From assembly GCF_014655295.1 (NCBI RefSeq), contig NZ_BNBI01000002.1, positions 186,001 through 250,000 of the forward strand: a DNA stretch of 64,000 nt, in the 5' to 3' direction. The stretch comes from Streptomyces fumanus (GTDB taxonomy: Bacteria; Actinomycetota; Actinomycetes; Streptomycetales; Streptomycetaceae). The position numbers were made by a program, and so were the translations under genes. The notes beneath the pieces are model-generated. The model saw nothing but the letters and a program-made list of their open reading frames with translations, did no database searches and was not told where the DNA came from. Positions 26,858 through 35,772 of the stretch are shown here, piece after piece (the first letter of the stretch is position 1; each line of letters opens with the position of its first letter).

Positions 26858-28213
26858 ATGACGCCTCAGACCGACCCCCAGGCCGGCGCCGCGGTGAAGG
26901 CCGCCGATCGCGCGCACGTCTTCCACTCCTGGTCCGCGCAGGAACTCATCGACCCGCTCGCCGTCGCCGGCGCCGAGGGGTCGTACTTCTGGGACTACGA
27001 CGGCAACCGCTACCTCGACTTCACCAGCGGCCTCGTCTTCACCAACATCGGCTACCAGCACCCCAAGGTCGTCGCCGCGATCCAGGAGCAGGCGGCGAAG
27101 CTGGCCACCTTCGCGCCCGCGTTCGCCGTGGAGGCGCGCTCGGAGGCGGCCCGGCTGATCGCCGAGCGGACGCCGGGCGACCTGGACAAGATCTTCTTCA
27201 CCAACGGCGGCGCGGACGCGGTCGAGCACGCGGTGCGGATGGCCCGGCTGCACACCGGCCGCCCCAAGGTGCTCTCCGCGTACCGCTCGTACCACGGCGG
27301 CACCCAGCAGGCGATCAACGTCACCGGTGACCCGCGCCGCTGGGCCTCGGACAGCGGGACGGCCGGGGTCGTGCACTTCTGGGCGCCGTTCCTGTACCGG
27401 TCGCGGTTCTACGCCGGGACCGAGGAGCAGGAGTGCGCGCGGGCGCTGGAGCACCTGGAGACGACGATCGCCTTCGAGGGGCCGTCGACCGTCGCCGCGA
27501 TCGTGCTGGAGACGATTCCGGGCACGGCCGGGATCATGGTGCCGCCGGCCGGTTACCTGGCCGGGGTGCGGGAGATCTGCGACAAGTACGGGATCGTCTT
27601 CGTACTGGACGAGGTGATGGCCGGCTTCGGGCGGACCGGCACCTGGTTCGCGGCCGACCTGTACGGGGTGGTGCCCGACCTGATGACCTTCGCCAAGGGC
27701 GTGAACAGCGGCTATGTCCCGCTGGGCGGGGTGGCGATCTCCGCCGAGATCGCGCAGACGTTCGCCAAGCGGCCGTACCCGGGCGGGCTGACCTACTCCG
27801 GGCACCCGCTCGCCTGCGCCGCCGCCGTCGCCACGATCACCGCCATGGCCGAGGAGGGCGTCGTGGAGAACGCCGCCCGGCTCGGCGAGACGGTCCTCGC
27901 ACCGGCGCTGCGGGAGCTGGCGGAGCGGCACCCCAGCGTGGGCGAGGTGCGCGGGGTGGGCATGTTCTGGGCGCTGGAGCTGGTCCGGGACCGGGAGACC
28001 CGGGAGCCGCTGGTGCCGTACAACGCGACCGGGGAGGCGAACGCGCCGATGGCCGCCTTCGCCGCCGCCGCGAAGGCGCGCGGGCTCTGGCCGTTCGTGA
28101 ACATGAACCGCACCCATGTCGTCCCGCCCTGCACGGTGACCGAGGCGGAGCTGAAGGACGGCCTGGCGGCGCTGGACGCGGCACTGTCCGTGGCGGACGA
28201 GCACACCGCGTAG
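26858..28213 (+). CDS. Class III PLP-dependent aminotransferase
   Basis: 451 residues of the omega-aminotransferase family. PLP contacts: FTNGGADAVEHAVRMAR (about 123-139, phosphate clamp), YHGGTQQA, VFVLDEVMAGFGRTG (Asp contacting the pyridine nitrogen) and Schiff-base lysine K280 in FAKGVNSGYVPLGG. The entry FWDYDGNRYLDFTSGLVFTNIGY is typical. Substrate cannot be told from sequence; taurine-, beta-alanine- and putrescine-type members look alike. It diverges from the PstS-like gene and is followed by a GntR-family regulator. Confidence 0.9.
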   Translation: MTPQTDPQAGAAVKAADRAHVFHSWSAQELIDPLAVAGAEGSYFWDYDGNRYLDFTSGLVFTNIGYQHPKVVAAIQEQAAKLATFAPAFAVEARSEAARLIAERTPGDLDKIFFTNGGADAVEHAVRMARLHTGRPKVLSAYRSYHGGTQQAINVTGDPRRWASDSGTAGVVHFWAPFLYRSRFYAGTEEQECARALEHLETTIAFEGPSTVAAIVLETIPGTAGIMVPPAGYLAGVREICDKYGIVFVLDEVMAGFGRTGTWFAADLYGVVPDLMTFAKGVNSGYVPLGGVAISAEIAQTFAKRPYPGGLTYSGHPLACAAAVATITAMAEEGVVENAARLGETVLAPALRELAERHPSVGEVRGVGMFWALELVRDRETREPLVPYNATGEANAPMAAFAAAAKARGLWPFVNMNRTHVVPPCTVTEAELKDGLAALDAALSVADEHTA

Positions 28214-28304
28214 TCCACGTCGCGGGACGGGACGCGAACGGGATTCGAACGCGTAGGGTGGCGTGCTCGGAGACATATACGCGCACGCCGCCCATACACG
28301 CGCA

Positions 28305-28334
28305 GGCGGCCCCCCGCGCACCGGGGTGGCCGCC
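28305..28334. terminator. Hairpin after the aminotransferase gene
   Basis: GGCGGCC at 28305-28311 pairs with GGCCGCC at 28328-28334, extended by CCCC/GGGG with one bulged T and a 6-8 nt loop. It lies ~90 bp past the aminotransferase stop and 54 bp ahead of the GntR start, so it may end the first transcript or act in the leader of the second. Confidence 0.5.
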
Positions 28335-28387
28335 GCCGCGCGCTTGGCGCCCGCCGTGCCCGGACGCGACGAGGAGACCGCCCGACC

Positions 28388-29083
28388 ATGCCCGGCCCCA
28401 CCGGCAACGGTGCCGTGACGCGCAGCACCCTGCGGCGGCAGATAGCCGACGCGCTCCGCGACGAGGTCCTGGCCGGACGGCTCAAGCCGGGGCAGGAGTT
28501 CACCGTCAAGGAGATCGCCGAGCAGTACGGCGTCTCCGCCACGCCGGTCCGCGAGGCGCTCGTCGACCTGTCCGCGCAGGGGCTGCTGGACGCCGACCAC
28601 CACCGCGGCTTCCGGGTCCACGAGTACTCCCCCGACGACTACCGCGGCATGGTCGAGGCCCGCGGACTGGTCACCGACGGCATGTTCCGGTCGCTCGCGG
28701 ACGGCCGGGCCGACCTGGTCGACGGGCCCCGGCTGGCCGCCGCCCTCGCCGGGGTGCGGCGGCGCGGCGAGGAGGCGCAGCGCGCGGCCATCGCCGGCGA
28801 CCTCACCGTCCTGATCGGCTACGACCTGCGCTACTGGCGGGAGCTGAGCGCCCTGTTCGGCAACCCCTACCTCTCCGACTTCCTGCACCGGCTGCGGGTG
28901 CAGAGCTGGGTGTGCACCGTGCAGCACCTGCGCCGGCTCAGCGATCTGCGCGGCACGCTGTGGTCCGGGCACACCGAGCTGGTCGACGCGCTGGCCCGGC
29001 GGGACGCCGAGGCGGCCCGCGGGTGCGTCGCCGCGTACAACGCGCACTCCCTCGCGCTGATCGAGCGGCTCACCGGCGGATGA
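28388..29083 (+). CDS. GntR-family (FadR/FCD subgroup) transcriptional regulator
   Basis: 231 residues: winged helix at about 12-70 (TLRRQIADALRDEVLAGRLKPGQEFTVKEIAEQYGVSATPVREAL), then an all-helical FCD ligand-binding domain (YRGMVEARGLVTDGMF; DLRYWRELSALFGNPYL; HTELVDALARRDAEAARGCVAAY). The FCD metal ligands are plausible (D and H residues near 140, 193 and 215). ATG 28388 follows GAGGAGACCGCCCGACC. It may regulate the upstream aminotransferase, a common pairing, but a hairpin separates them. Confidence 0.9.
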   Translation: MPGPTGNGAVTRSTLRRQIADALRDEVLAGRLKPGQEFTVKEIAEQYGVSATPVREALVDLSAQGLLDADHHRGFRVHEYSPDDYRGMVEARGLVTDGMFRSLADGRADLVDGPRLAAALAGVRRRGEEAQRAAIAGDLTVLIGYDLRYWRELSALFGNPYLSDFLHRLRVQSWVCTVQHLRRLSDLRGTLWSGHTELVDALARRDAEAARGCVAAYNAHSLALIERLTGG

Positions 29084-29169
29084 CCGGCACGGCCGGCGGC
29101 GGCCGATGACGGGCCGGTGCGGGGTTGCCGGGGCGCTCGTGGGTATGGGGTCTGCACGACCGACGCACG

Positions 29170-29230
29170 CCCACCGCACCGCCCATCGCGCCGCCCACCG
29201 CATCGCCCATCGCGCCGCCTACCGCACCGA
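29170..29230. repeat. 24-bp tandem repeat, about 2.5 copies
   Basis: Units begin at 29170 and 29194 (each near CCCACCGCAnCGCCCATCGC plus GCCG), with a partial third copy from 29218. The unit itself is two related 12-mers. It sits in the leader of the following hypothetical gene, ~55 bp before its start. Confidence 0.6.
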
Positions 29231-29284
29231 CTACCCTTCCTGACCACGTGATCCGGATCGCCGTGCTGTGTGAGGAGCCCTCTT

Positions 29285-29935
29285 TTGGCCTGTGACCTGT
29301 GGCTGGTACCGCTCGTCGACATCCTGTGCCACACGCCGGACAACCCGTTCGCCGAGGAACTCGCGCAGTACGACAAGGCACTGGCCGCGGCCGGGCTGCC
29401 GCCGGTGCCGGTGTACCAGTACATGCCGGGGCTCTCCGGCGAGGTGGCCCCGGTGGCCGTCTTCGACTACGACGCGCTGCACTTCCTGCGCCGCGCCCAC
29501 CTGCTGCGGCTGTGCGGGCTGCCGGTGACGCCGGTGGACGAACTGGGCGGTGACTACGAGCAGTTGCTGGAGATGTTCGAGGCGACGGCCCAGCAGTCGC
29601 ACCTGGTCTGGCACTACGACCACGCGGGCGCGTACGTCCCCGTCGACTTCCCGCATCCGCTGTCCAGCGACGAACTGCTGGCCGGCGGCGGCCCCTTGGG
29701 CTCCTCGCACGGCCTGCTGCGCGAGCTGGAGACGGTCGCTCCGGCGATCGGCATCGACCCGCTCAACCCCCCGCCGGCCCCCCAGCCCCCGCCGGCCCCC
29801 ACGGAGCTGGAGGAACGGGCCGTGGCCGCCCCCTACGACCCCAGCCCCTTCGCCCGCGAACGGCACGTCTGGCTGGGCCTGCACGCGGCGGCCACCCGGA
29901 GCCTGGCCCAGGGCTCGATGATCGTCTTCAGTTGA
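29285..29935 (+). CDS. Conserved hypothetical protein
   Basis: 216 residues, soluble, acidic, no membrane segment. TTG 29285 is preferred because TGAGGAG lies 6-12 bases upstream; a GTG at 29270 would include that ribosome site. Ordered stretches include CDLWLVPLVDILCHTPDNPFAEEL, YQYMPGLSGE, SQQSHLVWHYDHAGAYVPVDFP-like sequence near 100-120, and SSHGLLRELE, then a Pro-rich linker (PPAPQPPPAP) and a conserved end. I do not recognise a named domain. It converges on purA and its stop codon lies inside a strong terminator. Confidence 0.7.
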   Translation: MACDLWLVPLVDILCHTPDNPFAEELAQYDKALAAAGLPPVPVYQYMPGLSGEVAPVAVFDYDALHFLRRAHLLRLCGLPVTPVDELGGDYEQLLEMFEATAQQSHLVWHYDHAGAYVPVDFPHPLSSDELLAGGGPLGSSHGLLRELETVAPAIGIDPLNPPPAPQPPPAPTELEERAVAAPYDPSPFARERHVWLGLHAAATRSLAQGSMIVFS

Positions 29936-29990
29936 CCGCGACCGCCGCCGACGCCCCCTGAGAGGGGGCCGAACGGCGGCGGTCGCGGTC
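29934..29990. terminator. Bidirectional terminator with nested hairpin
   Basis: A perfect 16-bp stem (29934-29949 with 29975-29990; GACCGCGACC...GGTCGCGGTC) encloses a second hairpin CCCCCT-GAG-AGGGGG at 29954-29968. The left arm begins inside the TGA of the upstream gene. It separates convergent genes and should stop transcription of both that gene and purA. Confidence 0.85.
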
Positions 29991-30017
29991 GGTGCGGTGC
30001 GGGGCCGGTGCCGGGGC

Positions 30018-31301
30018 CTACAGGAACGAGTTGATCTCGATCGTCTCGTCCCGGCCCGGGCCGACGCCGATCGCGGAGATCGGGGCGCCGGACATCTCCT
30101 CCAGCGCCTTCACGTACGCCTGGGCGTTCTTCGGCAGGTCGGCGAAGGTCTTCGCCTTGCTGATGTCCTCGCTCCAGCCGGGCAGCATCTCGTAGACCGG
30201 CTTGGCGTGGTGGAAGTCGGACTGCGAGTACGGCAGCTCCTCGACGCGCTTGCCGTCGATCTCGTACGCCACGCAGACCGGGATCTGCTCCCAGCCGGTG
30301 AGCACGTCGAGCTTGGTGAGGAAGAAGTCGGTGAGGCCGTTGACCCGGGTCGCGTAGCGGGCGATCACCGCGTCGAACCAGCCGCAGCGCCGGTCGCGGC
30401 CGGTGGTGACGCCCCGCTCGCCGCCGATCCGGCGCAGCGCCTCGCCGTCCTCGTCGAACAGCTCGGTCGGGAACGGGCCCGCGCCGACCCGGGTGGTGTA
30501 CGCCTTGAGGATGCCGATGACCCGGCTGATCCGGGTGGGGCCCACGCCGGCGCCGGTGCAGGCGCCGCCCGCGGTCGGGTTCGACGAGGTCACGAACGGG
30601 TACGTGCCGTGGTCGATGTCCAGCAGGGTGCCCTGGCCGCCCTCGAAGAGGACCACCTTGTCCTCGTCCAGCGCCTGGTTGAGCACCAGCACGGTGTCGG
30701 CGACGTACGGGCGGAGCTTGTCCGCGTAGCCCAGCAGCTCCTCGACCACCTGGCCGACGGCGATCGCGCGCCGGTTGTAGAGCTTGGTGAGCATCTGGTT
30801 CTTGACGTCCAGCGCCGCCTCGACCTTCTGGGTGAGGATCGACTCGTCGTAGAGGTCCTGGACGCGGATGCCGACGCGGTTGATCTTGTCGGCGTAGGTG
30901 GGGCCGATGCCGCGGCCGGTGGTGCCGATCTTGCGCTTGCCCAGGAAGCGCTCGGTCACCTTGTCCACGGTGACGTTGTACGGCGTGATGATGTGGGCGT
31001 TGCCGCTGATCAGGAGCTTGGACGTGTCGACGCCACGCTCGTTCAGCCCGCTCAGCTCGGAGAACAGGACCGACGGGTCGACGACGACGCCGTTGCCGAT
31101 GACCGGCGTGCAGCCGGGGGACAGGATTCCGGAAGGGAGCAGGTGGAGGGCGTACTTCTGGTCGCCCACGACTACCGTGTGGCCGGCGTTGTTGCCGCCC
31201 TGGTAGCGCACCACATAGTCGACGGAACCACCGAGCAGGTCCGTCGCCTTTCCCTTGCCTTCGTCACCCCACTGAGCACCGAGCAGCACAAGTGCGGGCA
31301 C
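30018..31301 (-). CDS. purA: Adenylosuccinate synthetase
   Basis: 427 residues; makes adenylosuccinate from IMP, aspartate and GTP, the first committed step to AMP. The GTP loop [11 protein letters not shown] holds the catalytic D13, and [10 protein letters not shown] holds H41. Also present are [14 protein letters not shown], the [25 protein letters not shown] segment, [17 protein letters not shown] and the guanine-binding TKLDVL. Length is normal. GTG 31301 follows GGAAGGGGTGTACGCGC. It is divergent from the diacylglycerol-kinase-like gene with a 186-bp gap holding a dyad (GTTGGC-C-GCCAAC at 31385-31397) and a hairpin. Confidence 0.97.
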   Translation of the reverse strand: MPALVLLGAQWGDEGKGKATDLLGGSVDYVVRYQGGNNAGHTVVVGDQKYALHLLPSGILSPGCTPVIGNGVVVDPSVLFSELSGLNERGVDTSKLLISGNAHIITPYNVTVDKVTERFLGKRKIGTTGRGIGPTYADKINRVGIRVQDLYDESILTQKVEAALDVKNQMLTKLYNRRAIAVGQVVEELLGYADKLRPYVADTVLVLNQALDEDKVVLFEGGQGTLLDIDHGTYPFVTSSNPTAGGACTGAGVGPTRISRVIGILKAYTTRVGAGPFPTELFDEDGEALRRIGGERGVTTGRDRRCGWFDAVIARYATRVNGLTDFFLTKLDVLTGWEQIPVCVAYEIDGKRVEELPYSQSDFHHAKPVYEMLPGWSEDISKAKTFADLPKNAQAYVKALEEMSGAPISAIGVGPGRDETIEINSFL

Positions 31302-31426
31302 GCGCGTACACCCCTTCCGGGCGGGGCATGTCCAAGGTCGAGGGCGCGCGCGGGAACCGATGTGCCGCGCGCACCGCGACCGTCGTTGGCCGCCAACCGT
31401 CGGACCGGGTGCCCCGGAATAGACGA

Positions 31427-31454
31427 AGCCCCTGGCGCAACAGCGCAAGGGGCT
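31427..31454. promoter_or_regulatory. Conserved-looking hairpin between purA and the DAGK-like gene
   Basis: AGCCCCTGGCGC (31427-31438) pairs at 11 of 12 positions with GCGCAAGGGGCT (31443-31454) around AACA. There is no trailing U-run. It lies 34 bp before the plus-strand gene start, so it would be in that leader, and ~125 bp upstream of purA. Attenuator or small-RNA roles are possible but unproven. Confidence 0.4.
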
Positions 31455-31487
31455 CTTGCACAAAGATGCTACCCGAGGAAGCGAGGC

Positions 31488-32366
31488 ATGGCCGAGGTGG
31501 CGACTTCCGCGAGGCCCGATCAGTTGCTGCTGGTCATCGACCCGGTCGCCCGGCGGGCCGACGGCGAGTCCGTCCGGATCGCGAAGGACGTGCTCAGCGC
31601 GGGTGCCGCGCACACGAAGGTGTGCCTGCCGGACGGGCCGGAGGAGTTCGCTCGGGCGCTGCGCCGGCGGGGGTCGCGGCGGCCGGTGGTGGTCGGCGAC
31701 GACCGGGCGCTGCTGCGGGCGGTGACGCTGCTGCACCGGCACCGGGAGCTGGCCGGGTGCGCGCTGTCGCTGGTGCCGGTCGGTCCGGTGCTGGGCCTGG
31801 CCCGGTCGCTGGGGGTGCCGACGGGGGCGGTGGCGGCGGCGCGGGCGGTGCTGGAGGGGGCGGAGCGGCGGCTGGACCTGCTCGTCGACGACAGCGACGG
31901 GGTGGTGCTGGGGGCGGTGGGCATCCCGCCGGTGCCGCGCCGGGGCCTCGGCGCGGCGGCGGAGGGGGCCGCGGACGGGGCGGCGGACGGGGCGCGGCCC
32001 TGGCTGCGGACCTACCACTCCCTGGTACGGACGCTGGCGCATCCGCGTCCGGTCCGTCCCGGGGCGCAGGTGGGCGCCGGGCCGGCCCGGCTGCGGGTGG
32101 AGGTCGACGGGGTGACGCTGGTCGACCTGGACCAGCCGGTGGAGGCGGTGTCCGTGGTGCCGGGCACGGCCGGGGTGGCCGAGGTGGAGGTCCGGCCGCT
32201 GTCGGTCGGCGCGGAAGCCTCCCCCCTGACGGCGGCGGGCCGCACGGTCACGGTCTCCGGCGCCCACTTCCGCTACCGCGCCGACGCGGTCGAGTCGGGC
32301 CCGGTGGGGAGACGGACCTGGACGGTACGGGAGGGGGCGTGGGGGCTGACGCTGCCGACGCGCTGA
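31488..32366 (+). CDS. Diacylglycerol-kinase-fold protein lacking the GGDG motif
   Basis: 292 residues with the layout of the DAGK/LCB5 lipid-kinase family: [26 protein letters not shown] at the start (usually the NP motif), [16 protein letters not shown] where GGDGT is expected (about 68-83), [21 protein letters not shown] where PLGTgND is expected (about 95-115), then the beta-sandwich C-terminal half ([24 protein letters not shown]). Both nucleotide-binding loops have lost their key residues (GDD for GGD, GPVLG for GTGN), so kinase activity is doubtful; a lipid-binding role is possible. ATG 31488 follows GAGGAAGCGAGGC. Confidence 0.75.
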   Translation: MAEVATSARPDQLLLVIDPVARRADGESVRIAKDVLSAGAAHTKVCLPDGPEEFARALRRRGSRRPVVVGDDRALLRAVTLLHRHRELAGCALSLVPVGPVLGLARSLGVPTGAVAAARAVLEGAERRLDLLVDDSDGVVLGAVGIPPVPRRGLGAAAEGAADGAADGARPWLRTYHSLVRTLAHPRPVRPGAQVGAGPARLRVEVDGVTLVDLDQPVEAVSVVPGTAGVAEVEVRPLSVGAEASPLTAAGRTVTVSGAHFRYRADAVESGPVGRRTWTVREGAWGLTLPTR

Positions 32367-32408
32367 GCTCGCGGGTCCGGTCCGGGCGGCGCCCCCGTCA
32401 CCCGGTGG

Positions 32409-32897
32409 TCAGGGGAACAGCTCGTCCCGGTGCTCCCGCCACCGCTCCATCATCGCGGCGATCTCCCCGTCGATGAACTCGAAGAAGGCCAGCGTCTCGG
32501 CCATGCGGCGGCCGGCCGGGGTCTCGGGGCCGAGGCTGCGGATGCCCTCGCCGAGGGCGGCGGCCCAGCGCTTGAGGATCGACTCGCGGTTGGTGAGGGT
32601 CTCGTACCACTGGTCGCTGTGCACCCGGTACCGCTCCCGCCGGGAGCCCGGCTCGCGCTCCCGGGACACCATGTGCTGCTGGGCGAGGTAGCGCACGGCC
32701 CCGGAGACGGCGGCCGGGCTGACCTTGAGCTGGTCGCCGAGTTCGGCCGCGGTCAGGGTGCCCGCGTCGGAGGCGAGCAGCGCGGCGAACACCCGGGCCG
32801 GCATCCGCTGCATCCCGGCCTCCACGAGCTGGGCGGCGAAGCCCTCGACGAACCTCGACACCGCCGCCGGATCGCGCCCTGGTCCTGATTCCGTCAT
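32409..32897 (-). CDS. GbsR/MarR-type transcriptional regulator
   Basis: 162 residues with an N-terminal helix (AAVSRFVEGFAAQLVEAGMQRMPARVFAALL), winged helix-turn-helix at about 45-80 (LTAAELGDQLKVSPAAVSGAVRYL) with the wing RERYRVHSDQWYE, then helical dimerisation segments. It is divergent from an ABC exporter with a 73-bp shared control region, the usual arrangement of a local repressor of an efflux operon. The inducer is unknown. Confidence 0.88.
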   Translation of the reverse strand: MTESGPGRDPAAVSRFVEGFAAQLVEAGMQRMPARVFAALLASDAGTLTAAELGDQLKVSPAAVSGAVRYLAQQHMVSREREPGSRRERYRVHSDQWYETLTNRESILKRWAAALGEGIRSLGPETPAGRRMAETLAFFEFIDGEIAAMMERWREHRDELFP

Positions 32898-32934
32898 GCC
32901 CCGATCATCCCGCACATCGTGACGGTTTCTTAAC

Positions 32935-32970
32935 TTCACAAGATTCTGAAAAAAGCGTACGCTCCAAACC
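32935..32970 (+). promoter_or_regulatory. Promoter of the ABC exporter, likely leaderless
   Basis: TTCACA (32935-32940) and TACGCT (32958-32963) are separated by 17 bp, a good -35/-10 pair. The start codon at 32971 lies 7 bp after the -10 box, at the expected transcription start, and no Shine-Dalgarno precedes it. An imperfect dyad (TTCTTAACTT ... AAGATTCTGAA) overlaps the -35 region, where the divergent GbsR/MarR regulator could bind. Confidence 0.65.
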
Positions 32971-33858
32971 ATGACGAAGGCAATCAGCGTCTCCGGCCTG
33001 CATAAGTCGTTCGGCCGCACGCACGCGCTCGACGGCCTGGACCTGGAGGTGGAGGCCGGCGAGGTGCACGGGTTCCTCGGGCCCAACGGGGCCGGCAAGT
33101 CCACCGCCATCCGCGTCCTGCTCGGCCTGCTGCGCGCCGACTCGGGCGCGGCCCAGGTCCTCGGCCACGACCCGTGGACGCACGCGGTGGAGGTGCACCG
33201 CCGGATCGCGTACGTCCCCGGGGACGTGACGCTGTGGCGCAACCTCTCCGGCGGCGAGGTCATCGACCTGTACGGCAGGCTGCGCGGCGGCCTCGACACC
33301 CGGCGGCGCGCGGAGCTGATCGAGCGGTTCGAGCTGGACCCGACCAAGAAGGGCCGCACGTACTCCAAGGGCAACCGGCAGAAGGTCGCGCTGGTCGCCG
33401 CGTTCGCCGCGGACGTCGACCTGCTGATCCTGGACGAGCCGACCAGCGGCCTGGACCCGCTGATGGAGGAGGTCTTCCAGCGCTGTGTCGCCGAGGAGCG
33501 CGACCGGGGCCGCACCGTCCTGCTCTCCTCCCACATCCTCAGCGAGGTCGAGGAGCTGTGCGACCGGGTCAGCATCATCCGCAACGGGCGGACGGTGGAG
33601 AGCGGTTCGCTCGCCGAGCTGCGCCATCTGACCCGGACCAGCGTCACCGCCGAGCTGGCCGGTCCGCCCGACGGGCTGGCGGGGCTGCCCGGCGTGCACG
33701 ACCTCGACGTACGGGGCAACCGGGTGCGGCTCCAGGTGGACACCGGGCACCTGGACGCGGTCCTGCGGTCGCTGGGCGCCTCCGGCGTCCGCTCGCTGAC
33801 CTCGACCCCGCCCACCCTGGAGGAACTCTTCCTGCGCCACTACCAGGAGACCCGATGA
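32971..33858 (+). CDS. ABC exporter ATP-binding protein
   Basis: 295 residues. Walker A is GPNGAGKST (37-45), Walker B is LLILDEP with the catalytic Glu at E156, and the signature is YSKGNRQK, the variant common in drug-export ATPases of the DrrA/tetronasin group. The C-terminal ~80 residues form the extra domain of that group ([10 protein letters not shown] ends it). It powers export with the following permease, which it overlaps by ATGA. Probably leaderless. Confidence 0.94.
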   Translation: MTKAISVSGLHKSFGRTHALDGLDLEVEAGEVHGFLGPNGAGKSTAIRVLLGLLRADSGAAQVLGHDPWTHAVEVHRRIAYVPGDVTLWRNLSGGEVIDLYGRLRGGLDTRRRAELIERFELDPTKKGRTYSKGNRQKVALVAAFAADVDLLILDEPTSGLDPLMEEVFQRCVAEERDRGRTVLLSSHILSEVEELCDRVSIIRNGRTVESGSLAELRHLTRTSVTAELAGPPDGLAGLPGVHDLDVRGNRVRLQVDTGHLDAVLRSLGASGVRSLTSTPPTLEELFLRHYQETR

Positions 33859-35459
33859 CCGCCACGGCCCTCGCGGTACGGCCCGGCGGGTTCCGCCCGC
33901 TGGCCGGCACCGGCACGCTGCTGCGCTTCGCCCTGCGCCGGGACCGGGTGCTGATCCCGGTCTGGGTCGCGGTCAACACCCTGCTGGTGCTCTCCATGCC
34001 CGGCACCCTGGAGAGCCTGTACGGCACGGCGGCCGAACGCGCCGACCTGATCCGGCAGATGGAGACCAACTCCTCGCTGCGGGCCATGGTCGGCCCGCTC
34101 TTCGGCGACTCCCTGGGCGCGCTCACCGCCTGGCGGGTCGGGGTGTACGCCGCCGTGCTGGCCGCGGTGATGAGCCTGCTGATCGTGGTCCGGCACACCC
34201 GGGACGAGGAGGAGAGCGGCCGGCAGGAACTCGTCCAGTCCGGCATGGTCGGCCGCCGCGCCCCGCTCACCGCGGCCCTGCTGACCGCCGCCGCCGCCGA
34301 CGCCGTGCTCGCGGTGCTGCTCGCCGCCGGGCTGGCCGCGCGGGGCGCCACCGGCGCGGTCGCCTTCGGGGCGGGGGTCGCGGGCACCGGCCTGGTCTTC
34401 GCCACCATGGCCGCGATCGCCGCCCAGCTCACCGAGAGCGCGCGGCTGGCCCGGGGCCTGACCGCCGGGGCGCTGGGCGCCGCCTTCGTGCTGCGGGCGG
34501 CGGGCGACTCGGCCACCACGGACGGCTCCTCGCCGCTGACCTGGGTCTCTCCGCTGGGCTGGCAGGAGAACCTGCGGCCCTTCGCCGGGGAGCGCTGGTG
34601 GGTGCTGCTCCTGATCGCCGGGGCGGCGCTGGCGCAGGGCGCGGTGGCGTACGGGCTGACCGGCCGCCGGGACGTCGGCATGAGCTTCCTGCCGACCCGG
34701 CCGGGACCGGCGCACGGCCGCCTGGGCACGGCGGGCGCGCTGGCCCGGCGGTTGCAGCGCGGCTCGGTCCTCGGGTGGAGCGCCGGGTTCTTCGTCGCCG
34801 GGCTGGTGTACGGGGCGATGACCGAGGGCGCGGCCGATCTGGTCGGTGACAACGAGGGGGCGCGGGAGATCATCGCCCGGCTGGGCGGACAGGCCGGGGT
34901 GACCGACGCGTTCGTGGCCGCGATGATCGGGACCCTCGGCCTGATCGCCGCGCTGTACGTCACCGGTTCGGTGCTGCGGCTGAACGGCGAGGAGACCTCC
35001 GGGCGGGCCGAGCCCGTGCTCGCCGGGGCGGTGGGGAGACTGCGCTGGGCCGCCGGGCACCTGGTGGTCGCGTTCGGCGGGTCGGTGCTGATCCTGCTGC
35101 TCGGCGGGTGCGGGTACGCCCTCGGGTACGGCCGGGACCCCGGGCCGATCCTCGGCGCGTGCCTGGCGCAGGTGCCGGCGGTGTGGGTGATCGGCGGGGC
35201 GGCGGTGCTGCTGCACGGGCTGCTGCCCCGGGCGGCGGTCGCGGCCTGGGGCGTGGCCGGGGCGGTGCTGCTGCTGGGCTGGATCGGACCGGCCCTGGAC
35301 GTGCCAGAGGCCGTGCTGGACCTCTCCCCGTACGGGCACCTGCCGAAGCTGCCGGGCGCGGCGATGGACTGGCCACCGGTCCTGCTGCTGACGGCCCTGG
35401 CCGCGCTGCTGACGGCGGTCGGCCTGGCGGGACTGCGCCGCCGGGACCTGACGACGTGA
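33855..35459 (+). CDS. ABC exporter permease (ABC-2/tetronasin type)
   Basis: 534 residues with about 12 membrane helices in two similar halves, the first following [17 protein letters not shown] and the second around [18 protein letters not shown]. Phrases such as [17 protein letters not shown] and [22 protein letters not shown] are the paired coupling loops of large actinobacterial exporter permeases. It works with the ATPase at 32971 in the membrane. The substrate is unknown; the local regulator suggests an antibiotic-like compound. Confidence 0.93.
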   Translation: MTATALAVRPGGFRPLAGTGTLLRFALRRDRVLIPVWVAVNTLLVLSMPGTLESLYGTAAERADLIRQMETNSSLRAMVGPLFGDSLGALTAWRVGVYAAVLAAVMSLLIVVRHTRDEEESGRQELVQSGMVGRRAPLTAALLTAAAADAVLAVLLAAGLAARGATGAVAFGAGVAGTGLVFATMAAIAAQLTESARLARGLTAGALGAAFVLRAAGDSATTDGSSPLTWVSPLGWQENLRPFAGERWWVLLLIAGAALAQGAVAYGLTGRRDVGMSFLPTRPGPAHGRLGTAGALARRLQRGSVLGWSAGFFVAGLVYGAMTEGAADLVGDNEGAREIIARLGGQAGVTDAFVAAMIGTLGLIAALYVTGSVLRLNGEETSGRAEPVLAGAVGRLRWAAGHLVVAFGGSVLILLLGGCGYALGYGRDPGPILGACLAQVPAVWVIGGAAVLLHGLLPRAAVAAWGVAGAVLLLGWIGPALDVPEAVLDLSPYGHLPKLPGAAMDWPPVLLLTALAALLTAVGLAGLRRRDLTT

Positions 35460-35496
35460 CGGAACCGGCGGCGGGACCGGGGCGTCCTTCCCGCTC

Positions 35497-35772
35497 GTGG
35501 GGAGAGCGAACCGGGACGCGGTGACCTGCGCCGGCTGCCTGCTGTCGGCGGCCGGCGCGGTGTCGGCCCTCTGGCTGTGGGGATCGTCCGGCCGCACCTG
35601 GCGGCATCTGGGCCACGGCTTCGAGGGCGAGGGCACGGACTACGGCGCCGTGCTGCTGGAGTTCCCCCTCGTCCTCACCGGCGGCGCGCTGCTGCCCGCC
35701 CTGGTCTGGGGGGCGGCGGTCCGGTTGCTGGGCCGCCGGGGGAACCGGCGCGCCTCAGACCCGGACCGCTAG
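35497..35772 (+). CDS. Small membrane protein
   Basis: A 91-residue protein with two probable membrane helices (about 11-30, CLLSAAGAVSALWLWG; and 53-76, LLEFPLVLTGGALLPALVWGAAV) separated by a polar loop. GTG 35497 is used; GTG 35521 is an alternative. It follows the ABC permease by 37 bp and may belong to that operon. It overlaps the P450 3' end by 18 bp on the other strand. No known family. Confidence 0.6.
   Translation: MGRANRDAVTCAGCLLSAAGAVSALWLWGSSGRTWRHLGHGFEGEGTDYGAVLLEFPLVLTGGALLPALVWGAAVRLLGRRGNRRASDPDR

Noticed and set aside
28230..28252. GGGATTCGAAC as a tRNA T-arm
   Set aside because: No acceptor, D or anticodon arms could be folded around it on either strand.
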